A stretch of 64,000 nucleotides of DNA, from NCBI RefSeq assembly GCF_000264455.2, contig NC_017958.1, positions 625,001 to 689,000 of the forward strand. Reading direction: 5' to 3'. The notes beneath the pieces are model-generated. The model saw nothing but the letters and a program-made list of their open reading frames with translations, searched no databases and had not been told where the DNA came from. Positions within the stretch are counted from its first letter, which is position 1. The number at the start of each line of letters is the position of its first letter. The translations under genes were made by a program, and so were the position numbers. Shown piece by piece: positions 1 through 8,718 of the stretch. Origin of the DNA: Tistrella mobilis KA081020-065. GTDB taxonomy: Bacteria > Pseudomonadota > Alphaproteobacteria > Tistrellales > Tistrellaceae.

Positions 1-1
1 G

Positions 2-847
2 GTCTTCGTGATGTCGGACATCACGTCGCTGAAGCGGCGCGAGCGCGACCTTGCAACCGCCATGCATGCAGCCGAGGCGGCCAGCCGGGCCAAGACCGAA
101 TTTCTGGCCAATATGAGCCATGAATTCAAGACGCCGCTCAACGCGGTCATCGGCTTCACCGATATGGTCATGCAGGGGGCGGCCGGCCCGCTGAACGAGC
201 GGCAGCGCGAATATCTGGGCCATGTCCGCGACGGCGGCAACCGTCTGCTGTCGCTGATCGACGACATCCTGGAAATGGTGCGCGCCGATCGCGACGGGCT
301 GAAGGCGGCACCGCTGGACCTGGACCGGCTGGTCGCAGCTGCGGTCACCGACGCCGAACGCGCCGCCCGCGAGGCCGATGTCACACTGGCCCGGCTGGAG
401 CTGGATCTGCCGGTACATGGCGCGATCCGCGGCGACCGGCGCCTGCTGCGCCGTGCGATCGATGCACTGCTGTCGAATGCGATAAAGTTCACGCCGGCAG
501 GCGGCCATATCACCGTCAGCCTGCGCAACACCACCCTGCCCCATCCGGAAGGCAGCCCGATCGCCGGGGTCGAGGTGAGCATCGCGGATACAGGTATCGG
601 CATCGCTCCCGAACAGATCGAACGGGTGCAGCAGCCCTTCGTGCAGATCGACAGCAGCCTGGCCCGCCGTTACGAAGGCGCCGGGCTGGGCCTGCCGCTC
701 GCCCGGCGATTCGTCGAGGCCCATGACGGGCAGTTGAGCCTGAACTCCGCCCCCGGCCTCGGCACGGAAGCCCGGATCTGGCTGCCGCTCGCCAGTGCCG
801 AACCCGAGGCGGCATCGGCAACGCGGCTGCGGATCGCCGCGCGCTGA
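2..847 (+). CDS. Sensor histidine kinase, C-terminal part (cut by window start)
   Basis: The reading frame is open to the window edge; the first residues (VFVMSDITSLKRRE) look like the end of a PAS/PAC sensor domain, so the first GTG/ATG codons near base 8 are not the real start. Counting from that GTG, the HisKA H-box SHEFKTPLNAVIGF puts the phospho-accepting His near residue 38. A HATPase_c domain follows, with N-box (ALLSNAIKFTP), G1 (ADTGIGIAP) and G2 (GAGLGLPLARRF) motifs. It should autophosphorylate and pass phosphate to a response regulator; neither the regulator nor the input domain is visible here. It is closely similar in layout and wording to the kinase encoded head-on to it, whose stop codon lies 12 bases away. 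Confidence 0.9.
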   Translation, partial: VFVMSDITSLKRRERDLATAMHAAEAASRAKTEFLANMSHEFKTPLNAVIGFTDMVMQGAAGPLNERQREYLGHVRDGGNRLLSLIDDILEMVRADRDGLKAAPLDLDRLVAAAVTDAERAAREADVTLARLELDLPVHGAIRGDRRLLRRAIDALLSNAIKFTPAGGHITVSLRNTTLPHPEGSPIAGVEVSIADTGIGIAPEQIERVQQPFVQIDSSLARRYEGAGLGLPLARRFVEAHDGQLSLNSAPGLGTEARIWLPLASAEPEAASATRLRIAAR

Positions 848-859
848 GCGCGCCCCCGC

Positions 860-2293
860 TCAGCTCTCTTCCCGCCCGCTCTCTGCGGGCAACGGCAGCA
901 GGATCACCGCCTGCGTCCCCTGCCCCGGCTCGCTGAACAGGTTCAGCCGCCCGCCATGGGCCTCGACCAGCCGGCGGGCCAGCGGCAGCCCCAGCCCCGT
1001 CCCTTCGAAGCGGCGCGAGAAGCCGGCATCGAGCTGAACGAAGGGCTCGAAAGCCCGCTCGATCTCGCCGGGGGGCATGCCGATGCCATCATCCGCGATC
1101 TCGATCCGTATCCCGCCGCCTCCCTCTTGACCGCTCCCCTCGTGCCCAGCCCCTTCCGGCCCAGCCCCTTCCTGCCCGACATCCACCATCCGCCGCGCGG
1201 TGATCGTCACCCAGCCGCCCGGCTCGGTGAACTTGATCGCATTGGAGAGCAGGTTGACGATCACCTGCCGGATGCGGACCTCGTCAACCACGGCAGGCAA
1301 GGCCGGCGGGTCAACATCGAGCGACAGCGTCAACCCGCCCTGATCTGCCTTGGGCTGCAGCATGCGCACGGTGGAGCGCAGCAGCCGGGCGAGATCCAGC
1401 GGCCGGGGATCGAGCGGCAGGGCCGCCGCCTCGGCGCGGCTCAGATCCAGGATGTCGTTGATGACGCTCAGCAGATGGGTGGCGCTGTCGCGGATATCGC
1501 CCATGTATTCGCGCTGCCGGTCCGACACCGGGCCTGCATAGCCCATCAGCAGCATGTCGGTGAAGCCGATCACGGCGTTCAGCGGCGTGCGAAGCTCGTG
1601 GCTGACATTGGCCAGGAAATCGGTCTTGACCTTGTTAGCCCGTTCGGCCGCATCACGGGCGGCAGCAAGCGCCGCTTCACGCGCCTTGATCGCGGTTACG
1701 TCGGAATAGAGCGACAGCAGCCCGCCGTCATGCGTCGGGCTTTCGCGCACCATCAGCCAGCGGCCGTCCGCCATGCGTATCTCGAACCGGCCACGCCCGC
1801 GGGCGCGCATCTCGCGCCGGCGCCGGCCCCAGGCCTCGGCCGTCTCCCCCATGGTATCGATGATGCCGCGCTCCAGAACGTCACGGATCAGGGCCTCGAA
1901 GGCCATGCCTGGCGCGAGTTGCGGGGCACCTGCGCCCAGCATCTCCTGATAGCGGATGTTGCTGATGATATAGCGGTCATCCGGCCCGCAGAGCAGCAGG
2001 GCGTCGGTCATGGAATTCAGGGCGTCGAGCAGGCGCGCCTCGCTTGTCCGACGCACCCGTTCCGCCGCCTCGGCCCGAGCCAGATGGCGCCGGGCGATGG
2101 ACCGCTCCCGCCGGACCAGCATGGCCAGAACCACGATCATGGCGCCGAGGCCGAGCAGCATGGCGGCTACAGCAGCCGGGCCGGGCGTGATCATGCCACT
2201 GCCCACGGCAAGCGCCACGGCAGCCGCGGCGATCCCGAGCGCGATCAGCCCGCGGGTGAGGCCTCCGCCGGATTCCTTGTCCCACTGCTCCAC
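860..2293 (-). CDS. Membrane PAS-domain sensor histidine kinase
   Basis: A 477-residue kinase starting with GTG (GAGGGAT Shine-Dalgarno on the minus strand). Two N-terminal membrane helices (about residues 14-35 and 40-60) lead into a short charged linker, a PAS domain (about 85-205), HisKA with His232 in SHELRTPLNA, and HATPase_c (about 325-470) with NLLSNAIKFTE, ADDGIGMPP and GTGLGLPLARR. The very short periplasmic loop suggests that sensing happens in the membrane or in the cytosolic PAS domain. Between the N-box and G1 box, four Gly/Glu-rich pentapeptides encoded by 15-bp repeats are inserted. No cognate regulator lies beside it. The family assignment is secure; the signal is unknown. Confidence 0.93.
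   Translation of the reverse strand: MEQWDKESGGGLTRGLIALGIAAAAVALAVGSGMITPGPAAVAAMLLGLGAMIVVLAMLVRRERSIARRHLARAEAAERVRRTSEARLLDALNSMTDALLLCGPDDRYIISNIRYQEMLGAGAPQLAPGMAFEALIRDVLERGIIDTMGETAEAWGRRRREMRARGRGRFEIRMADGRWLMVRESPTHDGGLLSLYSDVTAIKAREAALAAARDAAERANKVKTDFLANVSHELRTPLNAVIGFTDMLLMGYAGPVSDRQREYMGDIRDSATHLLSVINDILDLSRAEAAALPLDPRPLDLARLLRSTVRMLQPKADQGGLTLSLDVDPPALPAVVDEVRIRQVIVNLLSNAIKFTEPGGWVTITARRMVDVGQEGAGPEGAGHEGSGQEGGGGIRIEIADDGIGMPPGEIERAFEPFVQLDAGFSRRFEGTGLGLPLARRLVEAHGGRLNLFSEPGQGTQAVILLPLPAESGREES
1118..1177 (-). repeat. Four 15-bp tandem repeats inside a kinase gene
   Basis: Four consecutive 15-bp units (1163-1177, 1148-1162, 1133-1147, 1118-1132 on the minus strand) encode GQEGA, GPEGA, GHEGS and GQEGG. 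The two units at 1148-1177 differ by one base. The insert falls in a surface loop of the ATPase domain and keeps the frame, so its length could vary without breaking the protein. Confidence 0.85.
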
Positions 2294-2466
2294 GGGCGAT
2301 CCCTCATTCTGCTGCGGCGGTCCTGCTTGTTGTCATTCGTGACCGTCCGCCCTCAACTCCACCCGCTCGAAGCCGCGGGGTCAAGCACCGAGCGTGGCCG
2401 CATCATCAGCGCTTGCAACGCGCCGCCACAGGCAGTACAAACCGCGTCGACCGCATACGGGATCCC

Positions 2467-2542
2467 GGGGCCGTAGCTCAGCTGGGAGAGCACCTGCTTT
2501 GCAAGCAGGGGGTCAGGGGTTCGATCCCCCTCGGCTCCACCA
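2467..2542 (+). tRNA. tRNA-Ala (TGC)
   Basis: A complete cloverleaf of 76 nt including an encoded CCA. The acceptor stem GGGGCCG/CGGCTCC has the G3-U70 pair that marks alanine tRNAs; the D arm is GCTC/GAGC; the anticodon stem-loop is CCTGC-TTTGCAA-GCAGG with anticodon TGC; the T arm is AGGGG-TTCGATC-CCCCT. It lies 117 bases before purU on the same strand. Confidence 0.97.
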
Positions 2543-2658
2543 ATTCCGTCGCGTCAGAATGTCTCAGCAGGGGCCGACCGCACACGCGGCCGGCCTTTTT
2601 CGTGTCTGCCCCCGCCGTCCCTGCCCCACGCCGTCCCCGAACGGAGCCCGACCACGCC

Positions 2659-3516
2659 ATGCCCGTGCCCAGCCCCACCCACGTCCTGACCATCACCTGC
2701 CCCGACATCGTGGGCCTTGTGGCGGCCGTGTCCGGCTTCCTGTCCGGGGAAGGCGTGTTCATCAACGAGAGCGCCCAGTACGGCGACCCGGAAACCCAGA
2801 CCTTCTTCATGCGGGTGGTGCTGTCGGTCCCGGGCGATGGCGATGGTGCGCTGGGGGTGCGCTTCGCCGAGGTTGCGCGCCGGTTCGCCATGCGCTGGAC
2901 GCTGCACGATCTGCGCCGCCGGCCGCGGGTGCTGATCTGCGTGACCAAGGCGGGCCACTGCCTGAACGACCTGCTGCACCGCTGGCACAGCGGCCTGCTC
3001 CCGATCGAGGTGGCAGGCGTGATGGGCAATCACGACAGCCTGCGCCATCTGGCCGACTGGCACAACGTGCCCTTCCACCACCTGCCGGTGACCGCCGCGA
3101 CCAAGGCGGACCAGGAACGCGCCCTGCTCGACCTGATCCGCACGCTGGATGTCGAGCTGGTGGTGCTGGCCCGCTACATGCAGATCCTGAGTCCGACGCT
3201 CTGCCAGGCGCTGTCCGGCCGCTGCATCAATATCCATCACAGCTTCCTGCCGGGCTTCAAGGGAGCCCGGCCCTATCATCAGGCCCATGCCCGCGGCGTG
3301 AAGCTGATCGGCGCCACCGCCCACTACGTGACGACGGATCTGGACGAGGGCCCGATCATCGAACAGGCGGTGGAACGGGTGGATCACACCCACACGGCCG
3401 AAGAACTGGTGACCATCGGCCGCGACATCGAGACGGTTGTCCTGGCGCGCGCCGTACAGTGGCACGTGGAGCGCCGGGTGCTGATCAATCACCACAAGAC
3501 GGTGGTCTTCCGCTGA
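2659..3516 (+). CDS. purU: Formyltetrahydrofolate deformylase
   Basis: Hydrolyses 10-formyl-THF to formate and THF, balancing one-carbon units. The 285-residue protein has an N-terminal ACT domain (THVLTITCPDIVGLVAAVS) followed by a formyltransferase-fold domain with the signature INIHHSFLPGFKGARPY and the TTDLDEGPIIEQ segment that carries the catalytic Asp. The start at 2659 is chosen because the ACT domain begins there; extending the frame upstream would run through the tRNA gene. Length matches the family (about 280-290 residues). It appears to be a single-gene unit after tRNA-Ala. Confidence 0.95.
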   Translation: MPVPSPTHVLTITCPDIVGLVAAVSGFLSGEGVFINESAQYGDPETQTFFMRVVLSVPGDGDGALGVRFAEVARRFAMRWTLHDLRRRPRVLICVTKAGHCLNDLLHRWHSGLLPIEVAGVMGNHDSLRHLADWHNVPFHHLPVTAATKADQERALLDLIRTLDVELVVLARYMQILSPTLCQALSGRCINIHHSFLPGFKGARPYHQAHARGVKLIGATAHYVTTDLDEGPIIEQAVERVDHTHTAEELVTIGRDIETVVLARAVQWHVERRVLINHHKTVVFR

Positions 3517-3658
3517 ACAAACGCCCCGCGGTACCGCAGGCTGTGTGACGCATGCAGCTTTTGCTTGCCGCGGGTCACCCCCACCCGGCTAAACTGGCAG
3601 AACCAACGGCCGGTCCCGCAGAGGTCGGGACGCTCCGCCTGGGGAGGCGGAGGGCCGG

Positions 3659-4678
3659 ATGAATGCCGGAAACAGCGGCAATACGGGGGTAACGACATCC
3701 ATGATTTCTCTGGGCAAGCGCGCCGGCGCACGAAAGCTGGCGGGGCTGGCAATGGCCGCCGCGATCACCATTGCGGCACCGGTGGCGGCCAAGGCCGAAC
3801 AGTTCGTCAACGTGCTCACCGGCGGTACCAGCGGCGTGTACTACCCGCTGGGCGTGGCACTCTCCAAGATCTACGCCGACAACATCCCGGACGCCCGCAC
3901 CTCGGTGCAGTCGACCAAGGCGTCGGTCGAGAACCTGAACCTGCTTCAGGCCGGCCGCGGCGAGATCGGTTTCGCGCTGGGTGATTCGGTGGGCCTCGCC
4001 TGGGCGGGCGACACCGAAGCCGGTTTCAAGGGCAAGCTCGACAAGCTGCGCGCCATCGCCGCCATCTATCCCAACTATGTTCAGATCGTGGCCAGCCAGG
4101 ACAGCGGCATCAAGACGCTCGCCGATCTGAAGGGCAAGCGCATCTCGGTCGGCGCGCCGCGCTCGGGCACCGAGCTGAATGCCCGCGCCATTCTGGGGGC
4201 GGCCGGTCTCAGCTATGACGATCTGGGCAAGGTGGAATACCTGCCCTTCGGCGAATCGGTCGAGCTGATGAAGAACCGTCAGATCGACGCCACCCTGCAG
4301 TCGGCCGGCCTGGGCGTCGCCTCGATCCGCGACCTCGCCACCAGCGTGCCGATCACCATCGTGGCCGTGCCCGCGGATGTGGTGGAGAAGATCGGCGATG
4401 CCGCCTATCAGGCGACCGAAATCCCGGCCGGCACCTATGACGGCCAGACCGAGGCGGTGCCGGCGGTGGCCATCCGCAACATCCTGGTGACCCATGCCGA
4501 GGTGCCGGATGCGCTGGCCCACGAGATGGCGAAGCAGATGTTCACCCATCTCGACACCATGGTCGCGGCCCATGCCGCCGCCAAGGCGATCTCACTGGAT
4601 GGCGCGACCAAGGGTCTGCCCATCCCGCTGCACCCGGGTGCCGAGGCCTATTATCGCGAGGCCGGCGTCCTGAAGTGA
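3659..4678 (+). CDS. TAXI-type TRAP transporter solute receptor
   Basis: A periplasmic binding protein of the TAXI family that delivers an organic anion to the fused permease encoded next. The export signal (AGLAMAAAITIAAPVAAKA, cleavage near AKA-EQ) is followed by the family opening FVNVLTGGTSGVYYPLG; later motifs include SVGAPRSGTELNAR and the C-terminal LHPGAEAYYREAGV. The start at 3659 has a GGAGGCGGAGGG ribosome site 6-8 bases upstream; a second candidate, ATG 3701 (MISLGKR), would give a more typical short signal peptide. 339 residues from 3659. The substrate cannot be read from sequence; many relatives carry dicarboxylates or amino acids. Confidence 0.93.
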   Translation: MNAGNSGNTGVTTSMISLGKRAGARKLAGLAMAAAITIAAPVAAKAEQFVNVLTGGTSGVYYPLGVALSKIYADNIPDARTSVQSTKASVENLNLLQAGRGEIGFALGDSVGLAWAGDTEAGFKGKLDKLRAIAAIYPNYVQIVASQDSGIKTLADLKGKRISVGAPRSGTELNARAILGAAGLSYDDLGKVEYLPFGESVELMKNRQIDATLQSAGLGVASIRDLATSVPITIVAVPADVVEKIGDAAYQATEIPAGTYDGQTEAVPAVAIRNILVTHAEVPDALAHEMAKQMFTHLDTMVAAHAAAKAISLDGATKGLPIPLHPGAEAYYREAGVLK

Positions 4679-4691
4679 CGGAACCCGAGGC

Positions 4692-4740
4692 GGCCGGCCG
4701 GCGATTCATGCATGCCAAGGCATGCAGTTCCCGGCCGGCT
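4692..4740 (+). promoter_or_regulatory. Stem-loop between TRAP receptor and permease genes
   Basis: GCATGCC (4710-4716) and GGCATGC (4719-4725) form a perfect 7-bp hairpin. It is flanked by GC-rich arms built on CCGGCCGG (about 4693-4702 and 4731-4738) that can extend the structure. There is no T-run, so it is more likely an mRNA-stabilising or attenuating element that keeps receptor levels above permease levels than a full terminator. Function is inferred. Confidence 0.5.
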
Positions 4741-4778
4741 TCCCGTGTCGACACGCCTGTCTCGGGACATCCACGCAC

Positions 4779-6911
4779 ATGACCGCATCGACCGTCCGGC
4801 CCGCCGACGAGGCCCGGCATCAGGGCCATGACCACCTCCAGGATCACAGCTTCGAGGCGGGGCCGATGCATGCGCCCCTGCCCGACCGGACCCAGGGCCT
4901 CGGCCGGGCCATTTTCCTGGTCGCCGTAATCTTCTCGGCCTTCCAGATCTACACCGCCGCCTATACGCCGCTGTCGAGCCTGGTGGTCCGCTCGATCCAT
5001 GTCGGCTTCCTGCTGCTTCTGGGCTTCATGATCACCGCCGCGCACCGGCCGAAAGGGTCGGCGCTGCGCTGGATCGATCTCGGCCTCGGCATCGTCGGCT
5101 TCGCGCTCGGCCTCTATCACTGGATCTTCGAAACCGACATCCTGCTGCGCGCCGGCGATCCGTCGATGACCGACATCGTGCTCGGCTGCGCAATGGTCCT
5201 GCTGGTCTTCGAAGCCGCCCGCCGGGCGATGGGCATCGCGCTGCCGATCATCTGCGCGCTGTTCCTGTCCTATGCGATCTTCGGGCATCTGCTGCCCTCG
5301 CCGCTCAATCATCGCGGCTACGGTTTCGATCAGGTGGTCGACCAGATGTTCCTCGGCACCGAAGGCATCTTCGGCATCCCGATCCTAGTCTCGTCGACCT
5401 ATATTTTCCTGTTCATCCTGTTCGGCGCCTTCCTGGAACGCGCCGGCATGATCATGCTGTTCTCGGACGTCGCCATGGGCACCGTCGGCGGCGCCCGCGG
5501 CGGCCCGGCCAAAGTGGCGGTGGTCTCGTCCGCGCTGATGGGCACGATCAACGGCTCGGGCGTCGCCAATGTGGTGACCACCGGCCAGTTCACCATCCCG
5601 CTGATGAAGCGGTTCGGCTATCGCCCCGCCTTTGCCGGTGCGGTCGAAGCGACGTCGAGCATGGGCGGCCAGATCATGCCGCCGGTGATGGGCGCGGTGG
5701 CCTTCATCATGGCCGAGACGCTGAACGTCCCCTATATCGACGTGGTCGAAGCGGCGCTGATCCCGGCCCTGCTCTATTTCACCACCGTGCTCTGGATGGT
5801 GCATCTGGAAGCCGGCCGCCTGAACCTTTCCGGCCTGCCGCGCGCGGAACTGCCGGATCCACTGGCGGCAGTGAAGGCGCGCTGGCACCTGATCATCCCG
5901 CTGGCCATCCTGGTCTACCTGCTCTTCGCCGGCTACACTCCGCTGTTTGCGGGCACGGTGGGGCTGGCGCTGACCGCGGTGCTGATCCTGGGCGCGCCGA
6001 TCTCGGGCCTGCTGCCGGCCATGCCGCTCCGCATCCTGTTCTGGGTGGCGATCGGCCTTGCCACCGCCGGCTTCTTCCACTGGGGCATCGACGTCATCGC
6101 GGTGGTGATCCTGGCGCTGGTGGTGGTCTGCCTGGCGATCAAGGGGCTCCGCTCCACGGTCGACATGATGGTCCAGGCCCTGGCCGACGGCGCCCGCAAT
6201 GCCCTGGGCGTCGGCATCGCCTGCGCGCTGGTCGGCACGATCATCGGCGTGATGACCCTGACCGGCCTCGCCACCAACTTCGCCCGGGTGATCATCGAAG
6301 TCGGCGATCAGAGCCTGTTCCTGTCGCTGGTGCTGACCATGCTCACCTGCCTTGTGCTGGGCATGGGCATTCCGACCATCCCCAACTACATCATCACCTC
6401 GTCGCTGGTCGGGCCGGCACTGCTGGAACTGGGCGTGCCGCTGATCGTCAGCCACATGTTCGTGTTCTATTTCGGCATCATGGCCGATTTGACGCCACCG
6501 GTGGCGCTGGCGGCCTTCGCGGCCTCGCCCATTGCCAAGGCGAGCGGGCTCAAGATCGGCGTGAACTGTCTGCGCATCGCCATCGCCGGTTTCGTGGTTC
6601 CGTTCATGGCGGTCTACACCCCGGCGCTGATGCTTCAGGATGGCGGTCCGATGGCCCAGGCGATCGGCTACTGGCCGGCGGTCGGCTATATCGTCCTCAA
6701 GGCGGTGATCTCGATGGGGCTGTGGGGGGCCGCCAGCATCGGCTTCCTGGCCGGACCGCTTGCCTGGTGGGAACGGCTGCTCGCCGCCGTCGCCGCTTTC
6801 ATGCTGGTTGCGGCCCTGCCGGTCACCGATGAACTGGGTCTCGCCCTCGCCGCCCTGGTCGTCGGCCAGCATCTGCTGCGCCGCCACATGGCGCGGCGTG
6901 CTGCATCATGA
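4779..6911 (+). CDS. TRAP transporter fused permease (DctQM type)
   Basis: A 710-residue inner-membrane protein in which the small (4-helix) and large (DctM-like) TRAP subunits are fused, as is usual for TAXI systems. The N-terminal quarter has four hydrophobic helices; the rest carries DctM features such as ALMGTINGSGVANVVTTG, SSMGGQIMPPVMGAVAF and GMGIPTIPNYIITSSL. It uses an ion gradient rather than ATP to import the substrate bound by the upstream receptor. I chose ATG 4779 (MTASTVRP) over the in-frame 4722, which lies in the intergenic stem-loop. Its stop overlaps the next start (ATGA, 6908-6911), showing translational coupling. Confidence 0.93.
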   Translation: MTASTVRPADEARHQGHDHLQDHSFEAGPMHAPLPDRTQGLGRAIFLVAVIFSAFQIYTAAYTPLSSLVVRSIHVGFLLLLGFMITAAHRPKGSALRWIDLGLGIVGFALGLYHWIFETDILLRAGDPSMTDIVLGCAMVLLVFEAARRAMGIALPIICALFLSYAIFGHLLPSPLNHRGYGFDQVVDQMFLGTEGIFGIPILVSSTYIFLFILFGAFLERAGMIMLFSDVAMGTVGGARGGPAKVAVVSSALMGTINGSGVANVVTTGQFTIPLMKRFGYRPAFAGAVEATSSMGGQIMPPVMGAVAFIMAETLNVPYIDVVEAALIPALLYFTTVLWMVHLEAGRLNLSGLPRAELPDPLAAVKARWHLIIPLAILVYLLFAGYTPLFAGTVGLALTAVLILGAPISGLLPAMPLRILFWVAIGLATAGFFHWGIDVIAVVILALVVVCLAIKGLRSTVDMMVQALADGARNALGVGIACALVGTIIGVMTLTGLATNFARVIIEVGDQSLFLSLVLTMLTCLVLGMGIPTIPNYIITSSLVGPALLELGVPLIVSHMFVFYFGIMADLTPPVALAAFAASPIAKASGLKIGVNCLRIAIAGFVVPFMAVYTPALMLQDGGPMAQAIGYWPAVGYIVLKAVISMGLWGAASIGFLAGPLAWWERLLAAVAAFMLVAALPVTDELGLALAALVVGQHLLRRHMARRAAS

Positions 6912-7378
6912 CCACCGCGGCCACCCTCGGCCTGTGCATTGCACTGGCCGCGGGCGGCCCGCCGCTCACCCGTCTGCCGGCCGATCCCGATGCCGCGCTC
7001 GACCGCTTCACCCTCGCCTGGACCCATTCGGTGGAGCGCATCCGCTGGCGCGAGGATTGGATCATCGGCCAGGACGGCCGCCTGCATGCCGGCGAGGCCG
7101 CGATAGAGGGCAGCGGCGCCGGCATGGAACCGCCCGATGATGCCCGGCTGATCGACGGCCACTGGGTCTACACCCCGCATCTGCCGCCGCAGGAGGCGCT
7201 GACGCTCGCCAACTCCACCATGACCGGGCCGCACGAGATCTGTATCGCCGGCAGCTGCCGCAGCCTGTTCGATCTGGCACCCGCCGCACGCGACCGGCCG
7301 GTGCGCCTGTTCCCATGTCCGGGCGATGCGCTATCATCGGTCGACATGACAGCACCGGAGGCGGGAACCGCAAGATGA
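6908..7378 (+). CDS. DUF1850 protein of TAXI-TRAP operon
   Basis: A 156-residue protein with a short hydrophobic N-terminus (LGLCIALAAGGPP) and the DUF1850 pattern: FTLAWTHSVERIRWREDW, then GAGMEPP and the Cys-containing ICIAGSCRSLFDL near the C-terminus. The family is commonly encoded beside TAXI-TRAP permeases and is thought to be exported; its biochemical role is not known. The gene is coupled to the permease by a 4-base overlap and overlaps the next gene the same way (ATGA at 7375-7378), so the four genes probably form one operon. Confidence 0.85.
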   Translation: MTTAATLGLCIALAAGGPPLTRLPADPDAALDRFTLAWTHSVERIRWREDWIIGQDGRLHAGEAAIEGSGAGMEPPDDARLIDGHWVYTPHLPPQEALTLANSTMTGPHEICIAGSCRSLFDLAPAARDRPVRLFPCPGDALSSVDMTAPEAGTAR

Positions 7379-8676
7379 TGGAGGGTCTGCGCCAGCGGAT
7401 CTGGACACGGCTGCGCCAGACGCTGTGGTTCCAGCCGGCCCTGGCCTCGGCACTCGCGGGCTTCTGGGTGGTGCTTGCCATCATCGGCGGGCCGCTGCTG
7501 TCAGGCATGGACGATCTGCCGATTCCCGACAAGGACACCATCGTCGAACTGCTGAAGATGGGCGGCGGCAGCCTGCTCACCATCGCCACCGTCACGCTGT
7601 CGGTGCTGATGGTGGTGCTGAACGCCGCCGCCGGCCAGGCCTCGCCCAGGGCCCTGCCGGGGCTGATGTCCGACCGCATGACCCATCGGGCGCTGGCCGC
7701 CTTCATCGGCGGCTTCGTCTATGCGGTGACGGGCGTGGTGGTTCTGGGTCTCGGCCGCGATGGCGACGGTGCGCGGCTGTTGATCGGCGCGGGCGGGCTG
7801 CTCACGCTCTGCCTCGCCCTCTACCGCATGGTGCTCTGGTTCCACCACATCGCCGATCTTCTGAAGCTGTCGAGCATGATCGACCGCATCTTCCGGACCG
7901 GCGACCAGGCGATCGAGACCTACCGGGCCACACCGGCCTATGGGCTGCGGCTTCAGCCGGCCGCGATGCCGGCGCTGAACGGACCGGGTCTGGTGCCGCT
8001 CTATCCGCGCCTGACCGGACATCTGCGTCTGATCGACGTCGCCCGTCTGGCCGGCGCTGCCGAAGCGCACCGGCTGTCGGTGATCATCTGCCACAGGCCC
8101 GGCACGGCCATGCACCCGCAGAAGCCGATGGCGATGATCCGCCCCCATGACGGCCGCCCGATCGACGAGGCCCTTCGCAATATCCTGATCGGCTGTTTCG
8201 ACATAGGCCGCGACCGCACAGAAGAACAGGACCCCCTGCTCTGCCTGGAACTGCTGTGCGAAACCGCCTGCCGGGCGCTGTCGCCCGGCATCAACGATCC
8301 GGAGACGGCCATCATCTGCCTGGACCGGCTGGAATCCCTGCTGACCGGGCTGGTCGCCCGGCCCGCCGATGCCGATGCCCCCGCCGATACCGAAGGGCTG
8401 GGGCGCGGTGCGGCCCATGTGGTGCTGCCGCCGCTGCCGCTGGATCTGGTTCTCGACCGGGCCCTGATGCGCATCGCCCGTTGCGGCGCCGACGCGGTGG
8501 AGGTTTCCTGTCATCTGCTGCAGGTGCTGGAGGCGATCGTGCGCAATGCGCAGACCGAGGCCGATGCCGATGTCGCCCGCGCCGCCGCGATCAGGGCCCA
8601 TGCCCATGCGGCGGCAGCCCTTGCCACCATCCATGATCGGGATCGGGCGGATGCGGCCCTTGCCGCCATCCCGTGA
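7375..8676 (+). CDS. DUF2254 membrane protein
   Basis: 433 residues. About four transmembrane helices lie in the first 180 residues (ALASALAGFWVVLAIIGG; GGSLLTIATVTLSVLMVVLN; AALAAFIGGFVYAVTG-like; LLIGAGGLLTLCLALY), followed by a soluble domain with SPGINDPETAIICLDRL, a characteristic DUF2254 motif. Function is unknown. I chose ATG 7375, which overlaps the stop of the DUF1850 gene and has a GGAGGCGGG ribosome site at about 7357-7365; the frame extends upstream to 7315 but without support. Whether it has any link to TRAP transport or is simply co-transcribed cannot be told. Confidence 0.82.
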   Translation: MMEGLRQRIWTRLRQTLWFQPALASALAGFWVVLAIIGGPLLSGMDDLPIPDKDTIVELLKMGGGSLLTIATVTLSVLMVVLNAAAGQASPRALPGLMSDRMTHRALAAFIGGFVYAVTGVVVLGLGRDGDGARLLIGAGGLLTLCLALYRMVLWFHHIADLLKLSSMIDRIFRTGDQAIETYRATPAYGLRLQPAAMPALNGPGLVPLYPRLTGHLRLIDVARLAGAAEAHRLSVIICHRPGTAMHPQKPMAMIRPHDGRPIDEALRNILIGCFDIGRDRTEEQDPLLCLELLCETACRALSPGINDPETAIICLDRLESLLTGLVARPADADAPADTEGLGRGAAHVVLPPLPLDLVLDRALMRIARCGADAVEVSCHLLQVLEAIVRNAQTEADADVARAAAIRAHAHAAAALATIHDRDRADAALAAIP

Positions 8677-8718
8677 CCCCGACACCGGCTTCCCCCCGTC
8701 TCCTGAAAGGCAGTACGA

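Noticed and set aside
956-2476. 506-codon plus-strand frame opposite the second kinase
   Set aside because: Translation is Arg/Gln/His-rich with no domain; the minus-strand kinase has every motif expected. GC-driven shadow.
2413-2658. Extended purU start upstream through the tRNA
   Set aside because: It would translate the tRNA-Ala gene; the ACT domain begins at 2659.
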